The position numbers were made by a program, and so were the translations under genes. The notes under the pieces were generated by a model that ran no database searches, was not told the DNA's origin, and was given only the letters and a program-made list of their open reading frames with translations. A stretch of DNA of 64,000 bases from Bradyrhizobium sp. (GTDB lineage Bacteria; Pseudomonadota; Alphaproteobacteria; Rhizobiales; Xanthobacteraceae), in the NCBI RefSeq assembly GCF_016213215.1, contig NZ_JACRAW010000006.1, forward strand, positions 1-64,000, read 5' to 3'. Within the stretch, counting starts at the first letter, position 1, and each line of letters starts with the position of its first letter. Below, in pieces: positions 26,091 to 37,200 of the stretch.

Positions 26091-26438
26091 CCCGCCACTC
26101 GTTCGGGCAGGCCGGCGCGGTTGCGACGACAAAAAAAGCCCGTCGGAGCAACCGGCACCGACGGGCTTAGGCGGTTCACTAAGCCGGCCGGGGAGCTGGA
26201 GGCCGACGGGCTTGGTTCACGTGGCCAGCCTCGCTCGCTCCCGCCGGAAGTTCAGTCCAAAACTGAACATTGCTCCAGTCCGTGCTTGGTCGGCTGAACA
26301 TAAGTTAAGCGAAATCGCTGTTCGTCCAAAAGGCGTGGGCTGTGCGAGCAGCATCTTTGCTCGCCCTTCGTTCAATTCCGTGCCTGCCCGGCGCTCTCAT
26401 CGGCTGACCTGCCCTGTAGCGCCGGTCCATGCCGTTCC
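26091..26438. other. Intergenic with minus-strand terminator
   Basis: Apart from the hairpin at 26131-26167, this interval shows no supported gene. AT-richer DNA lies near 26250-26300. Confidence 0.4.
26131..26167 (-). terminator. Intrinsic terminator, minus strand
   Basis: A ten-base stem AGCCCGTCGG/CCGACGGGCT (26137-26146 with 26158-26167) is preceded on the plus strand by a run of seven A, giving a hairpin plus U-tract for leftward transcripts. It could end the transcript of the PNPOx gene at 26439. Confidence 0.7.
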
Positions 26439-26891
26439 TCAGCACGTCACCAGTTCCGTGTGACCGAATCCCTTGGAGTAGTCGAGCACGGAAATCACCG
26501 TCGGCGTCAGGCGAAACAGGCGGATCTCGGAAGGTTTCGGCATCGGCAGGTCCATCGCCTTCTGCTCCGGATATCGCGACATCAGGAGATTGATCGCCTT
26601 CTCCGCTTCGGCCGGGTCGGTCACGACTTGCGCCCGGGCGGCCATGGACAGGCCGGTGATGTCCATGACTTGGGCGGGATCATCATCGATCGCCAGCGAT
26701 ACCCGATCGTCCCGCGCGAGATTGTTGGCCTTCTGGCTGTCGATGCCGCACAGGAAGTAGATGGCGAAGCCTTCGTTGGCATAGCCGACCGTCGTCACCT
26801 GCGGCCAGCCATCGGGCCGCAAGGTCGCGATCCGCATGGTGCGGTGCTGATCCAATAGCGCCTGGATCTCCTGTCTGATTGCGTCATCCAT
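26439..26891 (-). CDS. Pyridoxamine 5'-phosphate oxidase-fold flavoprotein
   Basis: 150 residues. The N-terminus has HRTMRIATLRPDGWPQVTTV, which is the FMN-binding strand pair of PNPOx-like proteins. FAIYFLCGIDSQKANNLARD and VSLAIDDDPAQVMDITGLSM follow. It belongs to the small split-barrel flavin or F420/haem-binding family and is not a true PdxH, as it lacks that protein's length and C-terminal residues. Start ATG 26891 has GGAGGCGCGCG. The substrate is unknown. Confidence 0.85.
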   Translation of the reverse strand: MDDAIRQEIQALLDQHRTMRIATLRPDGWPQVTTVGYANEGFAIYFLCGIDSQKANNLARDDRVSLAIDDDPAQVMDITGLSMAARAQVVTDPAEAEKAINLLMSRYPEQKAMDLPMPKPSEIRLFRLTPTVISVLDYSKGFGHTELVTC

Positions 26892-27440
26892 CGCGCGCCT
26901 CCACGTCTCGCTGCGTTACGCAACGCGACCGGAAACTTCGCATGGCGATTTGACGCAAACAGGGCGAATTCGCGCGCCTGGCCGATCCTCTCACAGCGCC
27001 AAAGATCCAGTCGGTGCGGGACTAGAGAAAAGGCCGGCGGGAGCTATGCCGCCGGCCTTCTCTTGCAGCTGCCGGCTCTGGTCCGGTTCCGCTGCAAATT
27101 CAGCTGCCTAAGCCTGACATCGGCATGGTAAATAAAACGTTAATGACCCGACTTTGAGGTAAGTCACAGATCGCGATCGTCACGAACGCGCGGGATGGGA
27201 TGCGGTGAACGCGGCAGCGTCGGCGCGGGGAAATGGCAGACCGGTGCTCTCCGAGGCCTGAGCCGGGATGCGTGAGCTATCACCGACGTACAGGACGAAC
27301 GCCGCTCATCGCTGCGCTCTGACTCCTCACGAAAAACTTTCGGCAGTTCCACTGTGCAGTTTTGAACCTTCGCCGCGGTGCGGCGTTGCGTTTCGGGAAC
27401 TCTGAGTCCCCCTTGCGCGACCTTGGGGAGGAAAACACTA
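26892..27440. repeat. Intergenic with terminator and truncated long repeat
   Basis: A terminator-like hairpin is at 27030-27059. A truncated copy of the long dispersed repeat follows at about 27166-27390, with CGATCGTCACGAACGCGCGG and AACGCGGCAGCGTCGGCGCG. No gene is supported. Confidence 0.6.
27030..27062. terminator. Hairpin AAGGCCGGCGG/CCGCCGGCCTT
   Basis: An 11-bp perfect stem (27030-27040 with 27049-27059) with an eight-base loop and a short pyrimidine tail on the plus strand. It may stop transcription in either direction. No plus-strand gene precedes it closely. Confidence 0.5.
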
Positions 27441-27836
27441 TTGCCCGATGTGCCGGTTGTTTTGGCGGTCGAGGATGAGGAACTGCTCCAGGGCATGGTC
27501 CACGACGCCTTAAAGGATGGCGGCTTTGACCTCGTGATCGCGGCGTCCGGCAAGGACGCGCTGGCGCTGCTCACGAGCGGCGGGGTGAAGTACGCGGCGC
27601 TCGTGACCGACATCAATCTGAAGGACAGCATCAGCGGCTGGGAGGTGGCCCGGCAAGCCAGGGAAATCGATCCGTCATTCCCGGTCGTCTACATGACCGG
27701 CGCCAGCGCCGACCGATGGCCGTCGCTGGGTGTGCCCAACAGCATCCTCCTGCAGAAACCGTTTGCACCGGCGCAGCTGGTGACGGCCGTGTCCCAGCTT
27801 CTCAATGTCGCAGCATCGCCTTTGTCGCCCTTATAG
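27441..27836 (+). CDS. Single-domain response regulator (CheY-like)
   Basis: 131 residues if the TTG at 27441 is used. GGGGAGG lies nine bases before it, and no ATG precedes the receiver core. The receiver has the acidic pair in AVEDEELLQG, the phospho-acceptor Asp in ALVTDINLKD, Thr in VVYMTGASAD and Lys in LLQKPFAP. There is no output domain, so it probably acts in phosphorelay or by protein contact. It could pair with an orphan kinase such as 21086-21760; this is speculation. Confidence 0.85.
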   Translation: MPDVPVVLAVEDEELLQGMVHDALKDGGFDLVIAASGKDALALLTSGGVKYAALVTDINLKDSISGWEVARQAREIDPSFPVVYMTGASADRWPSLGVPNSILLQKPFAPAQLVTAVSQLLNVAASPLSPL

Positions 27837-27865
27837 CTCGCAGCGTCCCTGCGCGCCCGAGATAA

Positions 27866-28030
27866 CTAATGCACCGTTGCCCACTCAGGTGGAGCAAGGT
27901 TTGTCAGCTCATAGACATGTTGCAGCTCGGCTTCGAGCCGCTCGTTCAGCAATAGCAGCGCTTGCAGCGCGCCGTGAACATCCCCGTTGCACTCTTCAAT
28001 AAGTCCGTCGATCAGGTCGTTGATTGACAC
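27866..28030 (-). CDS. Small hypothetical protein, 54 residues
   Basis: The GTG start at 28030 is preceded by GAGGGGACAACC. It begins SINDLIDGLIEECNGDVHGA, then LQALLLLNERLEAELQHVYE and ends NLAPPEWATVH. Acidic and helical throughout, with one Cys. It resembles short conserved proteins of Bradyrhizobium (from memory). It is too short for usual gene calls. Function unknown. Confidence 0.55.
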   Translation of the reverse strand: MSINDLIDGLIEECNGDVHGALQALLLLNERLEAELQHVYELTNLAPPEWATVH

Positions 28031-28217
28031 GGTTGTCCCCTCTGCACTCAGGTCAATAAACCGGTCCTATGCGGCGAAACTGAGTTTACTCCCCGTAATC
28101 CACACACCCATCAAGCTGAACCGAAACTGAAACGGTACCGCAGTTCCTGCTCCGAAAGTGTCGCATTCGCATGAAGGTTGACCATTTCCGCGAGTGCACG
28201 CAGCTCCCCTCGAGGTG

Positions 28218-28435
28218 TCAGTCACGCCCGCTCGCAAGGCCGTCCTCCTCGTAGCCGGCGTTGCCTTTGCGCAACGACTGCCACTGCTGGTCGTCGTGGC
28301 AGCAGATGACGGTCGCGCCGGATTCCTCGATCCGCCTCACCTCCTCGAGCGACTTCTGAAGCGCTTCAACATTCCACGTCTTCGCCTCCAGTTCATCGAA
28401 TTCACCGGCGATGCTGTCCGTCGTCCACGCGAATG
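28218..28435 (-). pseudogene. C-terminal remnant of an MBL-fold (AHL-lactonase-like) hydrolase
   Basis: In the minus frame, about 70 codons read EFDELEAKTWNVEALQKSLE, then EVRRIEESGATVICCHDDQQ and WQSLRKGNAGYEED. This looks like the end of the N-acyl-homoserine-lactonase branch of metallo-beta-lactamase-fold enzymes, where a GHD/CHD His is a late metal ligand. The N-terminal HxHxDH half is absent, and the segment starts inside the 3' end of the adjacent SDR gene, so it is a broken gene. The family call is from memory and only moderately sure. Confidence 0.5.
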
Positions 28436-29175
28436 CACGTGCCGGTGACAGCATCGGATGCCGGGCTCACCAGGTAAAGCAGGGTGGAGTCCAGTTGAGC
28501 CGGATCGCCGAGGCGTTTGCGCGGAAAGTGCTGCGTGATATCGCCCACCCGACTGAGCATGCCGTCCATCATCTCGGAAGCGAACGCCCCTGGTGCAATC
28601 GCATTGACGTTGATCCCGAACCGCGCCCACTCCACCGCGAGTGCTTCAGTAATGCGAACGACCGCAGCCTTGCTCACGGAGTAGAGTGCGGCCCCGCCAC
28701 CGGAGTAGTCAAACGCCGCCGCAGAGGCAATGTTGACGATCCGCCCCGGCTTACCTGCTTCGATCAATCGCCGCGCTACCTCGCATGAGAGCACGAAGGG
28801 CGCGCGTATGTTGATGTCGATGACCCTGTCGATAAGGTCCAACGGCATCTTGTGCGCCCGTTGGGCGTCGGGAATGCCGGCATTGTTGACCAGTATGGTG
28901 ACGCTCCCCAGCTCCAACTCGGCCAAGGCAACCGCTCTGATCAGCTGCTCTGCGTCGGTCGCGTCCATCTGGATTGGAACAGCTTGGCCGCCCGCTTTCC
29001 CGATTTCGTTCGCCAGCGCCTCAAGCCGTTCGATTCTCCGCGCCGCCAACGCCACTTTGGCTCCGCAACTCGCCAACACCTTCGCGAAACGGAGACCAAG
29101 CCCGGATGAGGCACCAGTGACGAGTGCGGTCTGGCCCGTCAGGTCCGTCGAAGCATTCGGAAGTGGATAGGCCAT
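28402..29175 (-). CDS. Short-chain dehydrogenase/reductase
   Basis: 257 residues, classical SDR. The cofactor motif is TGASSGLGLRFAKVL, with ARRIERLE after strand two suggesting NADP preference. NNAGIPDAQ is in strand four; the active site is Ser in IVNIASAAAFD and YSVSK. The C-terminus, TCIRVDDGQHRR, ends slightly differently from usual and overlaps gene debris downstream. Start ATG 29175 has GGGAGAGCCCGAG. It lies downstream of the FadH-like gene on the same strand (about 100 bases apart), so they may share a fatty-acid or acyl-CoA role. Confidence 0.85.
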   Translation of the reverse strand: MAYPLPNASTDLTGQTALVTGASSGLGLRFAKVLASCGAKVALAARRIERLEALANEIGKAGGQAVPIQMDATDAEQLIRAVALAELELGSVTILVNNAGIPDAQRAHKMPLDLIDRVIDINIRAPFVLSCEVARRLIEAGKPGRIVNIASAAAFDYSGGGAALYSVSKAAVVRITEALAVEWARFGINVNAIAPGAFASEMMDGMLSRVGDITQHFPRKRLGDPAQLDSTLLYLVSPASDAVTGTCIRVDDGQHRR

Positions 29176-29278
29176 TTCTCGGGCTCTCCCTCTGATTGAG
29201 ACGTTGGTGCTCTTGATCTTTCAATGTGAGGCCGCGTTCTCGCCACCTTTCATCACACTGCCCGGCCGACTCAAGACG

Positions 29279-31798
<2,520 letters not shown>

Positions 31799-34700
31799 TC
31801 AGGTCAGGTGGAAAGCGGACTCCTGGAGCTGCGCAGCCGCTACCCCCTTCAGCGTAATGGTGTTCAGGGCGGTTGCGTCGGTGATGATCGTATTTGGACC
31901 GGAATCGGTCGCCGCCGCCAGAATCTCGGTGATGCTGCCGAACAGGCTGTGGCTGATCTCAATCCTGTCATTGTTGGGATCGAAATCGCCTATCGTCGCG
32001 GCTCCGAAGCCGGCATTAAACACGAAGGTGTCGACCCCGCCGCCGCCGAAAATCGTTACATTGTTGCCGACGTTGTTGAAGGTCTCGTCCGCGTCAGTAC
32101 CGCTGACGACGCTCAACGCCGACGTGTTCTGTGACGTGTTGGCTCCGACGATCGAGATCGTCAGCTCCTGGTTTCCGACATCGCCCTGGCCATCATTGAC
32201 CTGCGTGTTGAAGCGAATGGTAAGCTCGTCACCGGACTTCAGGAAATCGAGATCGGCAACGGCGGGATTGTACGTCCACTGCAGGGTCTGCGTTCCGCCA
32301 TTCGTTTGCACGGTATCAAAGGTGATGCTGGCGGCTTGGATCAGCGCCGTCACATCGGCGCCGGCCGGCAGCGTCGTCGACCCGTCGGATCCGGCGAATT
32401 CGATGGTGGCGTCGCCGATCACAGATCCGGTCAGCGTGTCTCCGACATCGGGATCGTATACCGTGAGCGCTCCCGAGATCGGCGCCAGGAGCTTTGCATG
32501 GATATCCCCGAATGATCCGGCAGAAATGTTCTCGATCTCGAATGCGTTTGCGTTGCCCGACTGCAGTACAACCCTGTCGAAGGGACCAAGGCCGGCGAAT
32601 TGCACGTAACCGTTCCAGTTGAACACGCCCGGGTGTCCGCTCAAGAGTGGAAGGATATCGACGCCGGTATAGGATGCAACCAGGGTCGCCCCATCGTAGA
32701 AGGAGATGGTGTTGAACGGATCCACCGTGCCCCAATACAGGCCAAAGGCATTTTTCTCCGAGCCGAACGTGATCGTTTCGGTACCACCGGCGCTAACGCT
32801 CAAGAAGTTGGTCGTATCCGGGTTTCCCGACGGTCCGAGGAACAGGGACACGCCGACGCCGGGAATCGTTTCGTTGATGACTGCCGCAAGTCCTGATCCT
32901 GAGAATGTCGCATCGAGCACTGCGCTGTAGAAATTGCCATGAATGGCATCGGAGCCGGCCGGCAGGTTGTCGAACGTTTCGGTACTCAGGCCGAACGAGT
33001 TTGTACTCGCCCCCGCCGCCAGCACGAACGGATTGACAATGACGGACTGCTTCGGCGGGTTGATCTCATTCACGATCGTCGGCGCATCGTTGATTCCGGC
33101 AACGACCAGCGTCACGGTCGCAGTCGCGGTTCCTCCATGACCGTCATCTATCGTGTAGGTAAAGGCATCGGTCGCGGTCCCGCCGGCTCGGAGTGCCACC
33201 AGTGCAGCGGAGTCCGTTGGATCGAAGACGATATCGGGACCCGACAGCGTCACCGTCGCACCTTTGGCGCTGGTCCCGCTTACCGAAACGATCGTTGCCT
33301 GATCCCCGCTGTCCGGATCTGTATCGTTCGCAAGCAGGGTACTCGCAGCAATCGTCAGCTTGGGATCCGCGCTGGCGCCGGCCTTGACCTCGCCATCACC
33401 CGCTTGGGGCAATGGCAACACGTCATCATTCGCGGTCGGGCTGTCATTGCTTCCGCTGACGCTGATCAGCACCATCTTTGGAGTGCCGTCCACGGTGGTC
33501 ACCGTGAATGTGTCGGTCAGCGTGCTGCCGACATTGATCGCCTGCACCGCGCTGGCGGCATTATTGAGCGTGTAGATCCACGCGCCCGCCGCCGTCATCG
33601 TGAAGGTGCCGAAGCCGCCCGCGCTCGCCGTTGGCGAACTGACCGCCGTGAAGGTGTCGGGCGGATTGTCGACGTCGGTACTGGTGAGAGTGCCGGCCGC
33701 GCTCGGCGTGGCGAGCGTGGCATTCGCAACGCCACCAGCCTCGATCACTGAACCGGTCGCGGTCCCGGCAATGATGGCCGCGTCGTTGGCACCGTTGATG
33801 GTGATCGTGAAGGGCTGATCGCCCGCGAGTATGCCGTCCGATACCGTGATACTGAAGCTCTCGGTCGTGGGCGTCGTCAGCGCGTTGATAGCGCCACTAT
33901 CGGGAACGAAGATGTAGGCGCCGCTCGTGCTACTGACGAAAAGCGTGCCATACGAGCCAGTCTTCGACACATCATATGTCACCCCATCCATTACGGTGGC
34001 GCCCGCGGCCCCTCCGCTGATGCCGTAGGTCAGTGTGGCATCGGTCAGGGGACTGGTGCCTACGAACGTTCCGCTGGTCGCGGTGAAGGTGTCAAACACA
34101 ATCGTGTCAATTTCGATCGGCCCCGCCGGCGCATTCAGTGTCGGACGTATGATCAAGAGCTCAGGGGGTGGGACGACGACCGACGGCAGCGGTGGGAGCG
34201 GATCTTGCGCCGGCGGGGCTTCGACCGGCTTGAAATTGATCGGTTGCAGCGGCAGCGGCGCAAAGAAGTCGGGTGTGCTCGACCCGGAGCCACCCAGCCC
34301 TTTCTCGGAGGTGGCATGCACCTCCTGTTGGGCAAGCTGTAACTCCTCCATTCGAGTAGAAGTATTCGCGACTTGGTTCACGCTGACCGACGAGCCAGTC
34401 CTGCTTAGGACAATCGTCTCTCCGGGGTCTTCAACAATGATGCGTCGCGGGATCGCCTCCTTGGTTATGAGCTCGAACACGCCGTGCTCGAGGTCTTTAT
34501 ATGTGATGCTGTCGTCATCCAGGAAAGTGACATTCGGATCCGCGGCCTGGGCGTCCTTCACGATCGAGAAGACCAGTGCTGCGAGCGACAGCATGCCGAT
34601 CCCGGCGGAATTGGCCCGGCCGCGAATGGTTCCAAAAGGCGTGTCGACCCTGAGGGAACCGGCTTCTGCCGCTTGGCCGCAAATGAAAGCGAAGATCCCT

Positions 34701-35017
34701 CTGGTCACCGTGAACAGGACCGAATGCGAGGTGCCGTTCGGGTCGCGGACGAATTCGTCTAGCGCCACGCGACTGCTGCACGACAGGTTGAGCACGGTGC
34801 CGTCGATGAAGCGGATCCCGATCCGCCCATCGGCCGCGGTCTCGATCACGTCACCTTGGCAAACAGGATCGCCAACCATCACTTCAACGGCAACGCCGGC
34901 GGCACGCCTGAGGGTACTGCAACCGCTCGCCGTCTCGACGCTTCCGATCACTTGGGGAACCAAGGCCTCCCCGGCCTTGCATTCGTCCCCGAACTTGCCG
35001 TGAGGCCCAATCAACAT
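31799..35017 (-). CDS. Large FecR/VCBS-repeat surface protein, probable type I secretion substrate
   Basis: 1072 residues. A FecR domain spans about residues 45-135 (GDVIETAADGRIGIRFIDGT). One hydrophobic segment is near 142-158 (MLSLAALVFSIVKDAQAA). A Pro-rich linker near 270-310 is followed by cadherin/VCBS-like repeats with ANDAAIIAGT, ANDDVLPLP and NDAPTIVNE style junctions to about residue 650. Then comes a lectin-like stretch and a final RTX-like GGGGVDTFVF near the C-terminus. There is no N-terminal signal peptide, which fits type I export. It may be an adhesin or biofilm matrix protein. It is divergent from the FecR gene at 35430, whose FecR domain is clearly related. Confidence 0.85.
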   Translation of the reverse strand: MLIGPHGKFGDECKAGEALVPQVIGSVETASGCSTLRRAAGVAVEVMVGDPVCQGDVIETAADGRIGIRFIDGTVLNLSCSSRVALDEFVRDPNGTSHSVLFTVTRGIFAFICGQAAEAGSLRVDTPFGTIRGRANSAGIGMLSLAALVFSIVKDAQAADPNVTFLDDDSITYKDLEHGVFELITKEAIPRRIIVEDPGETIVLSRTGSSVSVNQVANTSTRMEELQLAQQEVHATSEKGLGGSGSSTPDFFAPLPLQPINFKPVEAPPAQDPLPPLPSVVVPPPELLIIRPTLNAPAGPIEIDTIVFDTFTATSGTFVGTSPLTDATLTYGISGGAAGATVMDGVTYDVSKTGSYGTLFVSSTSGAYIFVPDSGAINALTTPTTESFSITVSDGILAGDQPFTITINGANDAAIIAGTATGSVIEAGGVANATLATPSAAGTLTSTDVDNPPDTFTAVSSPTASAGGFGTFTMTAAGAWIYTLNNAASAVQAINVGSTLTDTFTVTTVDGTPKMVLISVSGSNDSPTANDDVLPLPQAGDGEVKAGASADPKLTIAASTLLANDTDPDSGDQATIVSVSGTSAKGATVTLSGPDIVFDPTDSAALVALRAGGTATDAFTYTIDDGHGGTATATVTLVVAGINDAPTIVNEINPPKQSVIVNPFVLAAGASTNSFGLSTETFDNLPAGSDAIHGNFYSAVLDATFSGSGLAAVINETIPGVGVSLFLGPSGNPDTTNFLSVSAGGTETITFGSEKNAFGLYWGTVDPFNTISFYDGATLVASYTGVDILPLLSGHPGVFNWNGYVQFAGLGPFDRVVLQSGNANAFEIENISAGSFGDIHAKLLAPISGALTVYDPDVGDTLTGSVIGDATIEFAGSDGSTTLPAGADVTALIQAASITFDTVQTNGGTQTLQWTYNPAVADLDFLKSGDELTIRFNTQVNDGQGDVGNQELTISIVGANTSQNTSALSVVSGTDADETFNNVGNNVTIFGGGGVDTFVFNAGFGAATIGDFDPNNDRIEISHSLFGSITEILAAATDSGPNTIITDATALNTITLKGVAAAQLQESAFHLT

Positions 35018-35429
35018 TGGCTTCGACCTCGCCTGCCGAGCAACTAAAGCCTATCGCGGCGCCGCGTATTCTTCCTCAGACTTTTTGACGCGCCGTGATG
35101 TCACGATATTTGACGACGGCACTTCTACGCTGGCTCGCCGAAACGTCCTGATCCGAAACGACCCAATCATCTCAGGAAGCGAGCGCTACGTCGGGAACTG
35201 CCTCGTCGCGATGCGCCGCACTCCCATCAAGTATTATTGAGTTAATCTAAGCGTCCGAAATGTGACATTCTAGCGGCATGTGCGCCAGCACTCGGGAGAA
35301 GATGTGGTAGACGTGCGACATAGATAGGATGGACTAGTCTATAAGGACTAGTCGACCATGGTTCATAATGCGATCTAAGTTCCCCCGTGGCGGCCGTACG
35401 ATCAAGATCTTCTCAGGAAGGAGGGGATC
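35018..35429. promoter_or_regulatory. Divergent control region of two FecR-domain genes
   Basis: The 412-base region is AT-richer than its surroundings. It carries two copies of GGACTAGTC (35331-35339 and 35345-35353), each holding the palindrome GACTAGTC, 14 bases apart. A strong GGAAGGAGGGG ribosome binding site precedes 35430. No gene is present. The repeats are candidate operators. Confidence 0.5.
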
Positions 35430-36083
35430 ATGTGCACACACACACTTTCTGTCTTGGTGACGAGTTTCGCTTTGTTGCTGGGTGGTTTCTTGCCTGGTCC
35501 GGCTCAAGCGCAGATCAACTCTGCCAAACCCGCCGCTCAGGACGTCGCATCGAAACCCATTGGGAAAGTCGTGACCGTCACAGGGTCGGTCACAATTGAT
35601 CATGCCGGTGCTGTCGTCGTTCAGGCAAGTCTCTCCGGTCAAGCCGGTCAGACGAAGGTTGGTGACCTCGTCTATTTGGGCGACATGGTCCAGACCGGAG
35701 CCGATGGACGGGTCGGCATCAACTTTACTGATGGCACCTCGTTCAATCTGTCCAGCAACGCCCGCATGGAGTTGAACGAGTTCGTGTACGACCCAAATGG
35801 AAAGTCCAACTCGACCTTGTTCAACCTCACCAAGGGAACGTTCACTTTCGTTGCCGGAAACATCGCGAAGAGTGGCGACATGAGGATCGACACGCCGGTC
35901 GCAACCATGGGCATCCGAGGCACCACGCCGCACGTCGAAATTTCGGACGACGGAACAGCCAGATTTTCTACCCTGATTGAACAGGGCAAGAGCAAACCCA
36001 CGCCAAGGAGAGCACCTGCGGCGCAGAAACCCGAACAAAGCACCGACCACAAGTTAAACTTGAACATCTGTCGCGGGTGCTAG
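35430..36083 (+). CDS. Periplasmic FecR-domain protein
   Basis: 217 residues. Signal peptide (SVLVTSFALLLGGFLPGPAQA), then the FecR domain with GDLVYLGDMVQTGADGRVGI, NFTDGTSFNLSSNARMELNE and DMRIDTPVATMGIRGTTPHV. Unlike the sigma-factor FecR regulators it has no cytosolic or membrane part and no sigma factor nearby. The tail is basic and Pro-rich, ending NICRGC. The domain matches residues about 45-135 of the large protein encoded divergently, so both may bind the same kind of envelope ligand. The role is unproven. Confidence 0.85.
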   Translation: MCTHTLSVLVTSFALLLGGFLPGPAQAQINSAKPAAQDVASKPIGKVVTVTGSVTIDHAGAVVVQASLSGQAGQTKVGDLVYLGDMVQTGADGRVGINFTDGTSFNLSSNARMELNEFVYDPNGKSNSTLFNLTKGTFTFVAGNIAKSGDMRIDTPVATMGIRGTTPHVEISDDGTARFSTLIEQGKSKPTPRRAPAAQKPEQSTDHKLNLNICRGC

Positions 36084-36208
36084 GATAGCTTCTTGGGCAA
36101 GCCTTTCACATTGGGCACACTTTTCACAACAAGGCATCTATCGGGCGTGCGACGCCCGCGCTGATCAACGACAGCACCTTCCCTAATTCCACAATCGGAA
36201 CCCCTGAT

Positions 36209-37069
36209 ATGGAATTTAGTCCAAGAGCGGGCATCATCGACGGCGTGGCGTCCATGCTGATCTTGCTCTCGCTGGGGTCACCGGCGGCGGCGCAGAATGC
36301 GCAGAAGGACAGCTATTTCAGGAATATTGAGTTGTGCAACGGCTCTGATCACACCTCGCTTGAACCTCGGATCGATGGTTGCACGGCGCTGATCGATGCA
36401 GGTCAAGGCACTACGGCTGCCTTGGCTATCGCCTACAACAATCGTGGCGTCGCCTACACGGCAAAGGGGGACTACGACCGCGCCATCCAGGACTTCGACC
36501 AATCGATGAAGCTGAACCGCATTTACGCCAAGCCCTTCAACAACCGCGGCGTGGCTTACCTGAGGAAGGGCGAGTATGAGCTCGCGATCCAGGACTTCGA
36601 CGAAGCGATCAAGCTTAAGCCAAACTACGGCGAAGCGTTCGCCAACCGCGCCGGCGCCTACCTTAAGCGAAATGAGTACGATCGCGCGGCTCGGGACTAC
36701 GACCAGGCAATTCGCCTTGAGCCCGCTTTGGACACCGCTTGGAGCGGACGCTGTTGGACCCGGGCCGTCCTGGGTGCGCTGCAGCCGGCGCTGGAGGACT
36801 GCAACAAGGCGCTTCAGTCGCGGCCGAACAGCGCCGCCACGTATGACTCGCGTGGCCTGATCTACCTGAAGATGGGCCAAATCGACGCGGCTATCGATGA
36901 CTATAGCTCTGCGCTGCGCATCGACCCGAAGCTGGCGAGCGCGCTCTATGGGCGCGGGCTTGCCAAGCTGAAGAAGGGCGACAAACCTGGCAGCGACACC
37001 GATCTTTCAACGGCAACGACAATCCAGGCCAGGATCGGCGACGACTTCACGCGTTATGGGGTGCGGTAG
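36209..37069 (+). CDS. Secreted tetratricopeptide-repeat protein
   Basis: 286 residues with an N-terminal signal segment (IIDGVASMLILLSLGSPAAA). Five or more TPR units follow: NNRGVAYTAKGDYDRAIQDF, NNRGVAYLRKGEYELAIQDF, NRAGAYLKRNEYDRAARDYD, and DSRGLIYLKMGQIDAAIDDY. The likely role is protein-protein scaffolding in the periplasm. It follows the FecR gene by 125 bases on the same strand and might be co-transcribed. Confidence 0.85.
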   Translation: MEFSPRAGIIDGVASMLILLSLGSPAAAQNAQKDSYFRNIELCNGSDHTSLEPRIDGCTALIDAGQGTTAALAIAYNNRGVAYTAKGDYDRAIQDFDQSMKLNRIYAKPFNNRGVAYLRKGEYELAIQDFDEAIKLKPNYGEAFANRAGAYLKRNEYDRAARDYDQAIRLEPALDTAWSGRCWTRAVLGALQPALEDCNKALQSRPNSAATYDSRGLIYLKMGQIDAAIDDYSSALRIDPKLASALYGRGLAKLKKGDKPGSDTDLSTATTIQARIGDDFTRYGVR

Positions 37070-37200
37070 AAACAAGCCATCATCTTCGGGATAGTCTCGC
37101 GGCCGCCCTGCGGAGGGCGGTCCTGCGGCTCCGCCGCAGAGATTCACGATCGTCAGACGGCGACAGGAAGTCCCGGCCTCGGCTCCTGGTGAGTGAGGGT
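37070..37200. repeat. GC-rich hairpins between convergent genes
   Basis: GCCGCCCTGCGGAGGGCGG and CTGCGGCTCCGCCGCAG form two adjacent hairpins, about 37101-37140. No clear T-run is present. They may still impede transcription from both convergent genes. Confidence 0.4.
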
